Assembly (NCBI RefSeq): GCF_010183535.1 | Contig: NC_071332.1 | Location: forward strand, 4,836,001 to 4,900,000 | Direction of reading: 5' to 3' | DNA length: 64,000 nucleotides | DNA from: Caenorhabditis remanei | Taxonomy: Eukaryota; Nematoda; Chromadorea; Rhabditida; Rhabditidae | Shown here: one piece after another, positions 8,607 through 20,738 of the stretch | Layout of the letters: each line of letters begins with the position of its first letter | How positions within the stretch are numbered: the first letter of the stretch is position 1 | Notes under the pieces: generated by a model | Database searches by the model: none | Told to the model about the DNA's origin: nothing | The model's input: the letters and a program-made list of their open reading frames with translations, nothing else | Position numbers and translations under genes: made by a program

Positions 8607-11600
8607 TTATCCCTCTGAAGCAGATGATCGCCAAGTGAAGTAGAGCCAGTAGGAAACACAGAATATTGTGAAGACAGTAGGAAACAGCCAGCGGCTATCT
8701 GCAAATAAATATATATGTATATCATGAAAATAACAAAAACAACAAACATTCATCAATCTTGACTGCTATCCGTTCGTTCTTCTCCGAACACCTCGCACAC
8801 GGCTTGTTCGTGTCGAATTTGGTGAAGAGACGACCCGGCACTGGGGTGACTGACATCAACGCCTGCGAATTATTTATTCGGAAATTAGGATAAACAAATA
8901 TAAATAGAGCCTACCGATGATTCACTAAGGCACGCGGAGATTCCGTGAGTCAGCGAGAATTGTTGCGATTTTTTATTTCGATTCAAGTCAGATCCCTCTG
9001 TATTGTTCGTGGTTGCAGCCTTGTTGTTATTGACTATGGATTTTCGAGCCTGAATTTTTCGAAAGTTAATTTAAGGAAGACCTTATGGAGGGCGGGTTTG
9101 ATAGTTTACAATTGGACAATGGTGAACTTTGGGATCTTTGGGATCTAGTAGGGTGTCAGGAATCACGGTTGACAACTTTTGTCTTCCACATCTTCGAAAA
9201 TAGATACCGTTCATGGAAGAATGTTAACAAACTGTCCTCTAAGCAGGCCGTGTACAAAAAAGTGGTCGACTTCGAAAAAGAAGATCTGGTTTCGCGCTGC
9301 AATCTCAAAATTTTTTTTCCTAAAAATAATGATTCTTGACACCCTGGTAAGATTCCAAAGTTAACCATTTTCACTGAAAAAGACCAAACTCGCCCAAAAC
9401 TCAAAACAGCTAGTAGAGTAGAAAATATACTAAAATGTACATCCCCACAAGTGCAATGCATAAGACGTAATCTGGGTCAAATCAGAAATTTTGGGAAAGA
9501 CTGGAATTCCAGCCGAGCAATACTCCTGAATCCTCCCGTAGTGTATCCTATGCATGGCACTTGTCGATATCTACAGTTTGATATATTTTTCTTCTCACAA
9601 TTTCGATTATGAACAGAGTTATGAACAGGACCGTATTGCTCTTTTCTCACGTTTTAGGTTCCGCCCCCAGAACAGGAGCAGGTGTAAAATCCGGACTTGA
9701 AAAAAAACTTGCTAGGTTTTAGGGGTGGAGCCTAATTTCAGATCAGCGTTCCAAGTCCCTTCCATATCTGACCCACCTTCTCCTCCCGCTTGCACTCCTG
9801 AACCCTCTCCTCATAAAACAGACTTCGATGCGAACAATTCGTCGTCCGTTTCGTCATATAATACGACACAAACGAGTACTCCAACAACACCAAAAAAATC
9901 AACGCCTGCGAGAAAGTCAACCAAATATCGAGAGCCTTGATATAGGAGACTTGCGGTAAATCCTGACGGGCTCCGTTGCTCATCGTCGTCAAAGTGAGTA
10001 ATGAGGTGATGGTTAGAGAGATACGGGCGGGACTCGCACGCGGATCCAACCAGAATGACATCCATGATATTGACACGAGCATTCCTAGAATATCTCTCTG
10101 TTTTTTGTTGGATTTTTTCAAAAGAGATACCTGTAGGAATATAGGTTTGAATAATATGAAATAAGACTAGCCGCTTCATAACTATAAATCCCTGAATACA
10201 ACTCCATCGAGCCTCTCCACGGAACATCGGGTACGGTCCTGCGCATTTGATGAATCGTTTGTTGGTGATTTGCATATCGTTTAGTTTGATGTCCGGGTTG
10301 AATCCGATGGGAAAGTTTGGCGGATCGTCTCGCCAAGTCAAGTTGACGATTTGCTCGATGTAGGCAACTGGAAGATTATTTTTTTTAATAAGGTTTAGAA
10401 CGTCTCGAAACCAAAAAATTTGTATCGACGAGATCTATGACTGTGGTCTACACAGGTCGTTCGCGAGTAGACGCGTTACGGATGCGAATCTTGTGCGGAG
10501 TCTTTATGGATCCGTAACGACGCTTCTCGCGATAGGTCGTTCGCGCGCGACTCGTATTTCTCATTCGCACACGGACCGTTTATGGATGTCCAACTTTTCT
10601 ATCGACTGTGCGCGCACTGCTCGGATACGAGATCGCGTGAGGATGGTTTACGACGTCCTACTGAGCGACTCTGATTGCTCTCGCAAACGGATCGTATATG
10701 GATGATTGGACTAACTTTTTCTTTCGCGGCCAGCTCAAATTTTGTTTTTATTTCGAATATTTTTTCCTATTTTTTCTCAAATTTCTTCGATTTATTTACT
10801 TTTTCATGGTTTTTCAGGCTGATAAAATTACTGGAGACCAATTCGAACAAAATGGACAACAATTGTGTTGAGGTTTGTCTATCGGCGACCTATAAATACA
10901 GTATATGACTTCTATTTTTCAGAATCTTGTCGGATATACAAATCAAGGAATAAGGAGCCGCAAATTCAACATTTTTCGATAAGTGATGCAGAAACCATCT
11001 ACTTTTGAGCAGTTTTTCGGTAAGTGAGCGATTTATTTCTAGATAAAAATGAGAAAAATATATATTTTCAGAGCTTCAAGTGCGGCGGCGCGGAAAAGGA
11101 CGGAGGCAACTCCAATAGAATTTCGGCTTCAAAAATCGACAGAATTATGGATATCGGCACAAAACCTACACAAATCGACAAAAAATGAGGAATATTTAAA
11201 TAAAATTTCTATTCGTTTTTTGTTGATTTTTCTATGTTTCTTTAATTTTTAATTGTAATTTTTAATTGTTTTAATGTTTTTTCTGAAATAAATGAGTCAT
11301 TATTTTGCTTTTTTTGCTTAAAAAAAGGAAAAATGGAAAGGGGGGGGAGCATGGAGAGCAACCAGAAATGAACGGATCGCGTACGGACCATATACGGACG
11401 TTCGCAAATAGGTCGGTTACGGATCCATAACGAGTCTCGTTTTCGGTACCGATATGGACCGTGCGCGATCGTCCGAAGCATCCGTAACGGATCGTTTGCG
11501 AACGACCTGTGTACTCTGGTACAGGTCACTGGGATTGAAGAAGTGAGTGTATGTGAGGATGCTGACTCAAAATTTAAAGAAAGACTGATGCCGTATTTTT

Positions 11601-14249
11601 AAATTTTAGTTTATGTTACTTCAGAAAATTCTAAGAAACTTTTATCATTGGAGAATATGGTAAACATCGCTCTAAAGGCTACAATTCCCGTTCTCCTGAT
11701 CCAAAAGGAGCTTTGGTGGAAGAGTAATTCGGCGAGGCCGTGTAGTCCTCTCGGACAAGATTTTCGCCAGAGAACAGAAAAAATATGAATCAGTTCATAT
11801 ATTCGACTCAATTGGGACAAGCAGGTTTAGGGGGCTGAAGAGAACTCTAGTTTTGGGGCGGAGCCTAATTAAACACCAATTATCACTTCTTTCATTTTAA
11901 TTCGGAAAATATAAATACCAAGGTGAAAATCTCCACGAGTTCCATGACTGTGTCATATCACATGCGACCCTTTATTATATGAAGCAGTTGAGTAGGTCAC
12001 AATCATAGAACTTCTACATTTTCGTATATTTTTCAACTCCCAATTCTGATTTTGGAGCAAGTTGCAAGCCTACACACTAGAAAACCCTAAAAAACAACAA
12101 TAAAACCTACAACTCTGAATGGTCAACGGACACTCCTGATAGTCCAGTGGGAATAGTTTCAAGTCCATCATACACGAGAGTGTTACGTCGAGACGCATCG
12201 TTTTGAAGATGAGCCCGTCCGGATAGACAATGACCATCAGGTTTGGAGTGGTCACTTCTTGGAGATAGGCGTATTTGGAGTTGACGAAGTAGAGGTCCGG
12301 GTACCACATTCGTTCGGCGATTAGCTGGAAAGGTGAGTTATTGAATTATAACCTGCTTAAAGGCGCATGGAATTTTTTCAGAGTGATTTTCTGTATAGCC
12401 ATTTCTACGAGCTACGAGCCGTGATACTCAAATGGGTTACTGTAGGAATACGGTATTTTGCAGTAACCTTGATTATAAATATAACTACAGGAGTTACGAA
12501 ACAAACCAACGTTTGACTTTTAGTGGAAGAACTGCCTGTTTTTGAATATGCACCACACAGTTTTAAAATGGTCAGAAGATTTAATAATAATTGCTAAACT
12601 TTGAAGGCGTGTATCTCAACAACTAATCTAGTCAGAAAAAAGTTGTCAACTACAAAAATACAGCACTAATCTAGATCTCTATTTTTGTAGTTGATTATTT
12701 CTTGATAACTTATTACGCAATAAAGATACAAGCGTTCAAAGAGAAGTCATCAGAACTGTCAATAGACAGAGCGCAGAGAAAGCAGACACTCTCGTTTGCC
12801 TGCGTCTCTACCCCACAGGTTTTGAAAGACCCATATCTTAAAATTGTGAATAGCTATTACTAAAATCGTGAAAAAACCGTCAACTACAAAAATAAATATG
12901 CTGATTTAAAAATTTAAAATTCCAAAATTTCTGGTTTTAACTGACTACAGTAGGCCACTCACCTTACTAGTCACCAATATCGGATGTGTACAATTATGTG
13001 CCAACCGCCTATCAAACCATCCCATCGCCAAATACATATCCACCTCGAAATCCATAGATTGTGCCTTGAAAGACGACATCGACTCAATGTACACCGCCAC
13101 GTGTACATCCGTTCGTTTCCCTTGCGACTGTCCCGGTGCCATGAACATATTATACCCGTCTTCGACTACCCCGTTCCCAATCACTTTTAATAGACGGTCG
13201 CCTGATTCCGACCATATCAGCTCGCCCGTTTGTCCACCCGACTTGTGTGGTTCACACAAGTCATGAATCACATAATCCGAATCGTACCACAGATTCTTCA
13301 GCATGTACTCCTCATCGCGGACGGCTTCTCGAACCTTCTGCTCGAAACTATGAGTATAGTATTTGAGTTGATCATTGACCTCTCCCGTGTCTGTAAAGTG
13401 AGAGTACTGGTCGAAATTCTCAGACTTTCGGTTCCGTTGCTGCTGGCGGCGAGTGTTGTCAGTGGTTTGGATTTTCTGGAAGAACAAGTTTAAAAATGAG
13501 GCGCAGAGAAATCAGACACTCTAGCTTCTATGCGTCTCTCCCTCTCTCTTCATCGCGCCCTGTTGGAGGCGCCCATCTTTGAAGACGTGTATCTCAAGAT
13601 TGGAAGAAGCTATCAAAAAGTTGTCAACTACAAAAATGTTGTAAAAGTCTTGGTCTACAGGTTTGTAATTGATTAGTTTTTGAAAAAATGTCTCGATTTT
13701 GAGATATGAGGGTTTGAAGGTGCAAAGCGATCTCGTTTGCGATCACGCTCTCTGATTTCAATCTCAAATCGCGCATTAATCTCGAATTTTATCAAAACAT
13801 TTTTTTTGCAGGAGAACAAAAGTAATAATCTACAAAACCCAATAAAACAACAAAAATGTTGACTTTTCTACCGTCACTGGGAGATACTTTGATCAAACTT
13901 TGAAAACGTGCAAAAACTTCATAATCTGTTTTAATTTAAAGAAATTTATAAAAATGTGTAGATCAAAACTAGCTCTTCACTTTTGTAGTTGACAGTTTTT
14001 GAATACCTCTTTTAACTTTTGAGATATTACGAACATCGCGCACCCTATTCATTTCCAGAGACCGAAATTCGAACCTTCATACCTCAAAAACTAAAAGAGC
14101 TATCAAAAAATGATCAACTACAAAAATGATTAGCTAGTTTCGATCTTCAAAACTCCCAAAAACAAACTCACCCTGATATTCAACTGTTCGAACGTCAGCT
14201 GCACATTGATAATGACGATAAATAGAGTCGCAAATGGGACGTGGCGCAT
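8607..14249 (-). CDS. Cys-loop ligand-gated chloride-type channel subunit (LGC family)
   Basis: Seven exons: 14249-14172, 13475-12963, 12324-12111, 10367-10131, 10084-9777, 8862-8748 and 8698-8607, giving 518 residues with all phases consistent. Residues 1-22 form a signal peptide (MRHVPFATLFIVIINVQLTF). The extracellular domain contains the Cys-loop C248-13 residues-C262 (CMMDLKLFPLDYQEC). M1 follows FIVMKRLVLFHIIQTYIPT. The M1-M2 link carries S-P-A-R (P366-A367-R368), the hallmark of anion-selective members (GABA/glycine/glutamate-gated). M2 is ISLTITSLLTLTT, M3 lies near WLTFSQALIFLVLLEYSF, and M4 is IDEYSRWLFPTVFTIF. The intracellular M3-M4 loop is short. Ligand not predictable. Three introns exceed 0.8 kb and carry transposons and hairpin repeats. 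If exon 5 were not spliced at 9777, translation would stop before M4. Confidence 0.88.
9148..9346. mobile_element. Small MITE in channel intron
   Basis: Imperfect terminal inverted repeats, AGGGTGTCAGGAATCA on the left and TGATTCTTGACACCCTGG on the right, enclose about 200 bp without coding content. Non-autonomous DNA transposon remnant; superfamily uncertain. Confidence 0.5.
10450..11511. mobile_element. TIR element with gene-like spliced centre (element 1)
   Basis: Ends are inverted repeats: left TACACAGGTCGTTCGC and right GCGAACGACCTGTGTA, compatible with a TA target duplication. GC-rich subterminal arms of about 250 bp each are built from words such as GGATCCGTAACG and GTCGTTCGC. The AT-rich centre has consensus splice signals on the plus strand: exon 10818-10872, intron 10873-10922, exon 10923-11019, intron 11020-11071, then an exon followed by AATAAA. 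The predicted peptide is tiny (through MDNNCVENLVGYTNQ…). It is inserted in intron 3 of the channel gene, in the opposite orientation. No transposase recognised. Confidence 0.6.
11617..11840. repeat. Block duplicated at 6917-7135
   Basis: About 220 bp closely resembling 6917-7135 (shared words include GGCTACAATTCCCGTTCTCC and CCGTGTAGTCCTCTCGGACA). In the 6.9 kb copy it abuts the M4 fragment; here it lies inside intron 3 of the channel gene. No convincing reading frame is conserved, so its identity is unknown. Confidence 0.6.
12600..14160. repeat. Cluster of hairpin repeat units in channel introns 1 and 2
   Basis: Several partial units of the family whose ends read GTTGTCAACTACAAAAAT (or the reverse complement) and whose centre reads GCGCAGAGAAGTCAGACACT followed by its inverse. 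Units are visible near 12640-12880, 13500-13660 and 13960-14135, interrupted by exon 2. Non-coding fold-back repeat. Confidence 0.65.
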
Positions 14250-15139
14250 CGATGATTCACATCAGGGATGCTTCAACTATGGGGGTCAAGTGGAAATGGG
14301 GGCTGAAAATAAAGGAAAATAAACAAATCACATTCAGAGGGGGATATTGGAAGAAGGGGGGGGGCGGAGGGAGACAGGAGTAGATGCCTAAAAGATACTA
14401 AACGATGTCCTCTCTCTCTCTTATTTCTTTTTCTTTTCTTCCAGGAGCCAAGGAGAAAAAAAGGAAGAAGACGTAAGCAGAGACGACGAAGATGTAGTAG
14501 AAATTGGAAAATGGATGGGGTGTGTAATGAATCGAGAAGAAAAAGAAGAAGGAGGAACCGAATTGGAGAATCGCCCCGAGCAAATATTCCTTTTCCTTCT
14601 TCCCCTGATTCTGAATCCCCAAAGAAATTCATAACCCTTCTCCCCCTGTCGTTTTTTTCTATGTCACGACATCATCTTCATAACGATAATCGGGTTAGGC
14701 ACCGGAAGGAAGTGTGTGCTCCCACTCAAGAAGATGTTGTGAAAACAAGAAAAGAAGAGAACACTCATGGGAATGTTATCAGAAGAGGACGCAAAGAGTT
14801 GCCGACGATAAATTACTGAATGCAACCAGAGGAGAGAAATCGCAGATTATTGAGATGTGAGGGAGGGATAAACAAGGGGAGAAAATGTCATTAGTCAAAA
14901 CATTTTTCAAAAGTTTGATTGTTTTCCGATGAAAAATGCCTACTTTGTTTGCTGATTGCTTTTCGATAGCTATTGAGATATATTAGGTCGGCACTGTCCC
15001 TACTACTGCGCTCTACCGAACTGCCCTTGAAAAATGTATATTTTTCTCTGAATCTCTCAATTTCGCACACAATTCTCTTTGGTTTCGGTAGAGCGTGGTT
15101 GTAAGAAGCTTGTCTTGTTCATAGTTGAGATGTCAAATA

Positions 15140-15660
15140 GCTGAAGGAAAAGACGCAGAGAGCGCAGAGAAGTTAGACAGTCTGACTTCTCTGCTTCTCT
15201 CCTAAATCTCTCAGTTTAAGGCTTCTGCCTTCGAAGCTTCATAACTCAAAAACCCTGTGTTTTTACTAAAAAACTATCCACTACAAAAACAAAGATCAAG
15301 TTTAGAGCTATATTTTTGTAATTGACAACTTTTTGATAGCTCCTAACGATTTTGAGATATGCGTATTGAAAGTCAGAGAACTGAAACAGAGGAAGGGAGA
15401 GACTGCAGAGAGGCTAGAGTGTCTGATTTCTCTGCGCTCTCCACTTCATCTTATAAAACAACTTTTATTATGTTTTATCAAATCCACAACAGCAAACTGT
15501 AAGGGTTTCTAGATAGAGAGACAAGAGACGTAGAGAAGTCAGACACTCTAGCTTCTCTGCGCCCTATATGTCTTCTCTCACGCCTACAAAGCAGGTAACT
15601 TTAAACGCCGATAGCTCCAAGCAAGGAGAGTTATCAAAAAGTTGTCAATCAGGTATCTAT
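15140..15660. repeat. Hairpin repeat units (GTTGTCAACTACAAAAAT family)
   Basis: Two to three tandem units with GCAGAGAAGTTAGACAGTCT / AGACTGTCTAACTTCTCTGC-like arms and TTTTTGTAATTGACAACTTT ends. The same family is at 16795-17010 and 46168-49540. Confidence 0.65.
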
Positions 15661-18215
15661 GAATATGCGTACTTCAACAACTGAAGAAGTTTATTACATG
15701 TTTTCTACTATAAAAATAAAACTTTTGGTCTATTCCATTCAAAAAAAAAATCAAAGACTTTCCACTAAAACGGCTCATACCGAAGAGTGCATGGAAGCCT
15801 GAAGAACTCAAGTTCAAAAATTCTATGCAAATTCTTTTCTTCTTTTCCTTTCTTTTCAGAAAAAGAACCAAGAATATTTATGCATGGCGTGGCATACACT
15901 TCTGAATCCTGACTAATTTTTAATGACGTGGCGGCGTCGTGAATAAAAGGAAAAACCAAAGAGAAAAGAGAAGAATCGAGACAAGAGAGAAGAATGAAGT
16001 AGATGTCAAATACAGAGAAATGAATGAAAAGAATTGAAGAGAGGAGAAAGGAGAAGCGGCTGAAAATATTATTTCTGAATTGTTTATTTGGGGGGACACT
16101 AGGACCATCTGGAAGTGGGTGACTGCTTAGAGATTGGGGGGACGGAATAAAAATGAAATATAAAATAAACTTCTCAGATCCGCCGGGGGATAAACAAAGG
16201 AAACCAAACAGAAACGAGAAAAAGTATAAATGAAAGTGGACAGGGGGGGGGGACAGGAACAGGAACCATCCGGAAAAACGTCATTATCTTCCTTTTTGGA
16301 GAGGGTCCCCGTAGTAGAGAGAAGCGGAAGCTCGGCGAGCAAGTTTTGGCGGAACTTCTTCTGGAGTTGTTTCTCACGGAGGATGTATTCATAACTTTGG
16401 AGAGAGAGAGAAGGAGATAAGTGTGTGCACTTTCAGAAGGTCGGTAGGTATGAGAGTGATGAAGAGTTGGAAAGTGCGCTCTACCGGCATAATAATAATA
16501 ACACTAGTTAAAAGTACTATTTACAAGGAAGTATGGCGGGAGATCTGACGAGTTTTCTAGCAAAATAAGGATCTGTTTTTAACCAAATGGACTACAAAAA
16601 AGCTACATTTTTCAGATTTGTTAAACCAGCAGATTGGTTAACAGGGAAATTTTTTTCAAACTTCAAAACCAAGGTATTTACTCAAAAATCGACAGAAAAG
16701 CCAGGGAAAACTTTTAAAATCGGTCAAGTTTGGCATTTCATTTCAAAGTCAGAAAATGTCTCAATATTTAAATCTTGAATGAATCATGTAGATCAAATCT
16801 AGATCTTCATTTTTGTAGTTGACAACTTTTTGCTAGCTCCTCTCGCCTTCGAGTTATTCGCCTTCAAAGTTAGGTAGTAACAACTGAGAGAGCACAGAGG
16901 AGTCAGAGCGTCTCGTTTCTCTGCGTCTCTCACTATCTCCTGGTTTAGTCCGGAAAGTTCAAACGCGCATAACCTAGAAAAGCTATCAAAAAGTTGTCAA
17001 CTACAAAATTGAAATTCAAGAAATTTTCTACCCAAAAAATATAAACTTGAAAATCTGGAGCAGTCCATGACACCAGAAAATGCTCGCAAACTTTTATTGA
17101 AATAGCCAGTAAAAAAGCTTGATTTCTGAATGTAGAACGTGGAAAATCAAAAAAATAACATCATTTTTCAGACAAGATCAAATTATAAAAGTTTTGGTCA
17201 TCTAATCCAAATCGGATGTGCTCATTAGAAAAAAAGGAGGTTTTATGAAAATTGACACTTTTGACCTTTTTAGACAGGGATCAACTTTTTGCTCTAGGTT
17301 CGAAAATTACATACTTGCAACGGGCCGGGCCATGACAAGAATTTTCACGGCCCATCCCGAAGAACCGGCTTAAAAAATTTGAACTTAATTTTGAACGAAA
17401 ATTTGAAACTTTTTGATTTTTTTTCCAAAAATGTTGAATTTTTAACTATACTTCAGAATTCAATTAAAAGATAGTAAAAACAATTGAATTTTTGATGTAA
17501 AATTTTAAAAAAATCAAAACATTTGGTAGAAATCAATAGGTACCTTTTTTGAAGCCGGAAAAAAAGCCTTGAAAACCAGGCCGAAAATTTGGTTTCCTTC
17601 AAAAGTCGTCAAATGGCAAAGATCCTGGAAGCTCATATGGATCCAGAAATCAATCACTATGCCCTTATAAAAGAGGTCCTACTTCATTACCAAAAACTGT
17701 CTCCAAAAACTTTTTTGGTTCCGCCTGTCTCCCCTCCAACCGCCCTCTTCCCCCCTCAATTTGGTTCTGTTATTCTATTATCTTCAGCAAACGAAAAAAC
17801 GGGGAGAAAGACCACATGAGAGAAATGAAGTTTCGAAGTTTTACAAAACGAAGACTAAGCGGCTGTCTCAATTCAATTCCGCCTAGGTGTATTGGCTGTG
17901 CCTCAATGAGTCGCTCCCTCGAGAGAGGGGGGAGGGATGAGGTATGTTGTATGTATGTTTAGCGCCAGTAGTAACAGAAGCCGCCAGAGAAATAAAAGAG
18001 GAATACACTACTCAATGATAGCCGGGACCAGGGGGGGATGAGCATCTTGTTTATGATGTGGTAACGACCTAAACGACCTCCCGCGCGCTCAACTAACTCT
18101 GGGGGTCCAAGAATCCGGGATTCATGTCAAGCCGAACCCCTCCCCCTAATTATCAGAGCGTTTCAAATGCTTTAATGAGGTGTCCGAATCCCGCCAAAAA
18201 ACGAATCAAATAAAG

Positions 18216-18249
18216 TGGACCCTTCCCCCAATTTGGGGGGAAGGGTCCA
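18216..18249. other. GC-rich perfect stem-loop
   Basis: TGGACCCTTCCCCC, a short A/T spacer, then GGGGGGAAGGGTCCA: a stem of about 14 bp next to a C/G-rich stretch. No neighbouring gene explains it. It could be a small hairpin RNA, a structural element or a short fold-back remnant. Confidence 0.4.
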
Positions 18250-20738
18250 AAGCACTAAAGTCAATGCCATAAAATGAATGCTAATTTAGAATTTAGCGTC
18301 CCCGCCTGCCAGCCTCGGCGTGAATTATTCAGAAACTTTTTTTCGCGGGACGACGAGGAGTTGGATAAGTGGTTTTGGTGTAGTGAAAAAAGTTCTGAGC
18401 TCTCTGCAGAGCAATACGGATTGAAAGGAGCCGACAGGAAACCCGTGGTGACAGACAGGGAACGTGAAGGAAAAATAGAAATTAAAAGAGAGAGATGGAT
18501 AACATGGAATTATGAATCAGATTGTAGACACCACCAGGCTAAATGCGCAATTTCAGATTTCTTCGAGGAAAAATTGACAAAACAAGATTTGAGATCCAGT
18601 GAACATTTTCTTCCAACCAGTTGAGTCAGAACCTGCTATTATGAAAAACGCCGCAATTTACTCCTATTCCGGTTCCTTCCATGTTCTGATCCGAGTAGTT
18701 ACAATACCATTCAAAAGCTTATCAACTTTTGGCTGTTTTCCCTGAAACAGGCTAATTTCAGTGCATATTAGCGAAATTTTGGAGCTTTTTATTTTGACAA
18801 CCTGTAACTTTCAAGAGAGTGCCGCTACAAAAAAATGGTCAACTAAAAAAAATATTTTCTATTTTTGCTCTGTTCAGACCATACAAAATAAAGTTTATCG
18901 GACATTCAGGTGACACCGAAATATACTGTCAAAGTTGGTCATTTTCCACTAAAAACAGGGAAAGTTGATTACCTTTTGAGCGGTACTGTAGCTGAGAATC
19001 CGAAACCATTCTGGATGCAGTTTTATGGATTTATCGAGTTGCAGTCAAAACAATTTCAAAGATATCAAAATAGTTAGTTCGTATTGCTTGCAGCGAAAGA
19101 AAACGACATCCGATATTTTCAATGTTTTTTTTTCTGTTGTGATAGGGATAAAAACAAAAAACTATCAGATTTCGGTCCCTCACTTTTTACCACAAAACAA
19201 CATTTAAATTCGTGTTAACACGGAACTTCCTTGAAACTTGAAACAACGCAGTCGAATCCTGCAAAAAAAGTGGAAGACGTTTGAAATGATGACCGTTCTG
19301 AGAAGAAGAATCCCCATCGACTACATCGTTACCATGCATTGAAGATTGGTTGAAGAGTTGGGGTTATGATGTCCCTTTGGCTCTTTTTGGAGAGACTTCC
19401 TGAATCAAAACAGTTTTATATGAGGGACTATTTTTGAGAATTGGACAATTATTCGGATGCAGATTTCATAATCGTAGAATCAAAAATTAACACATGTAAT
19501 TGTTTGATGATACAAAGCTCGTATAGTAGCTTTTCAATTTGTTTTTTTTTTTCAAAGAACGTATTAGATATGTATATAATTCTAAGATTGGTCTTTCAGA
19601 ACTTCTAATTCGTACCAGATTCGATTGGGGCCGCTCTAATACGGGCACAGTTGATCAGGGGTAGTAACACCAGATTTCTATTGGAAAAAGTGATTCTTTT
19701 TCGTCATATAGATAAAACCTAATGTTGATAACGTGTACAGAGAACGATCAGACCAAATGAAATATCAAACATTTACATAGAATCGGACGTTTGTAAAAGT
19801 CCTATGGTTTCTCTGCGCCATCTCACTCTTTAGAGTTTTGATCTTATCTCGATAAGTAGATTATGTAGCATAAATTTATCAATTTTAAAGATGTGGTAAG
19901 CCTTTATTTTTGTGGCCTACAATTTTTTTTTGAAACTTGTCTACTTTTCAAGATACAGCACTTTAAACCAACTGACTGAATCTTCAAGTGAAAAACGGCA
20001 CAGAGAAGTCAGACACTCCTTAGTTAGCTGGCTCACCATGGGCCCATCTTTAGGCATATCCGAATGGCTGCCAGTTACAAAGGGAGAGGAACATAAATTT
20101 GATCTACCCTAAACCCCAACACATATTGCGGCTGCTTAAAGTTCTAATTTCAAGTTTTCATCATAGAAAATCTTCCCCAGACAACGGGACGTTCGTATCT
20201 CTTATTACACTTTCCTAAGTGCTGTAAAATTATGATAAACATTGTCTAGACAATTTTTTTTTCAATTATTACTTTTTTCAAACGAACGAAACAGTTTGAC
20301 ACCTATCCCATCCTTATCTTCGTTTCTCCTCCAAACCCATTTCCGATCAGCAGAAAACAACAGTTACCCTACTAATAGTTCATGATCACAGACAACAATC
20401 TCTTGATTGCCTCAAGTCAGAAAAGACACGACAAATTCACGTGGACAAGATAGTATCAACACCCTCTTGTCATGGAAATCAACCTCGTTTTCTGATTTTT
20501 CCGCCCCCCCCCCCCCACGTTTCAAATGGCTCACGTACTTTTTAAAAACAAACATGATAGTAACTCGAATTGTGATTTCTCCACTCTGACTCACATCATT
20601 ATTCCTCCCCCAATTGTTGTATAAATGTCACAAACTACAAAAAAAAACTGTAGTTAACAGAAGTCAACACATTAGCCAGCAGACCATATATATAAAGGGG
20701 TGTGAACGTCTGGAGAGATACGTTTTCTGGCGGAGAAA

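Larger units (their letters stand above)
14250..20738. other. Gene-poor interval upstream of the channel gene
   Basis: No multi-exon gene could be built on either strand. It contains poly-purine/pyrimidine tracts (G-run near 14357 and 16244, C-run near 20503), hairpin repeat units at 15140-15660 and 16795-17010, a GGGCCGGGCC fragment at 17315-17370 and a GC-rich stretch at 17860-18250. Open frames such as 14511-14819 and 18274-18624 lack domains and splice context. It may hold distal regulatory DNA of the channel gene or the UGT. Confidence 0.45.

Noticed and set aside
14511..14819. 102-codon plus-strand ORF with Arg-rich start
   Set aside because: Purine-rich DNA with open frames on both strands; no domain, splice context or relatives nearby.
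17315..17600. Possible GC-rich regulatory or CpG-like element
   Set aside because: It is a fragment of the GGGCCGGGCC dispersed fold-back repeat also seen at 60254-60584.
18274..18624. 116-codon plus-strand ORF
   Set aside because: No recognisable domain and no neighbouring exons; composition is that of GC-richer intergenic DNA. Kept only as a possibility within the intergenic description.
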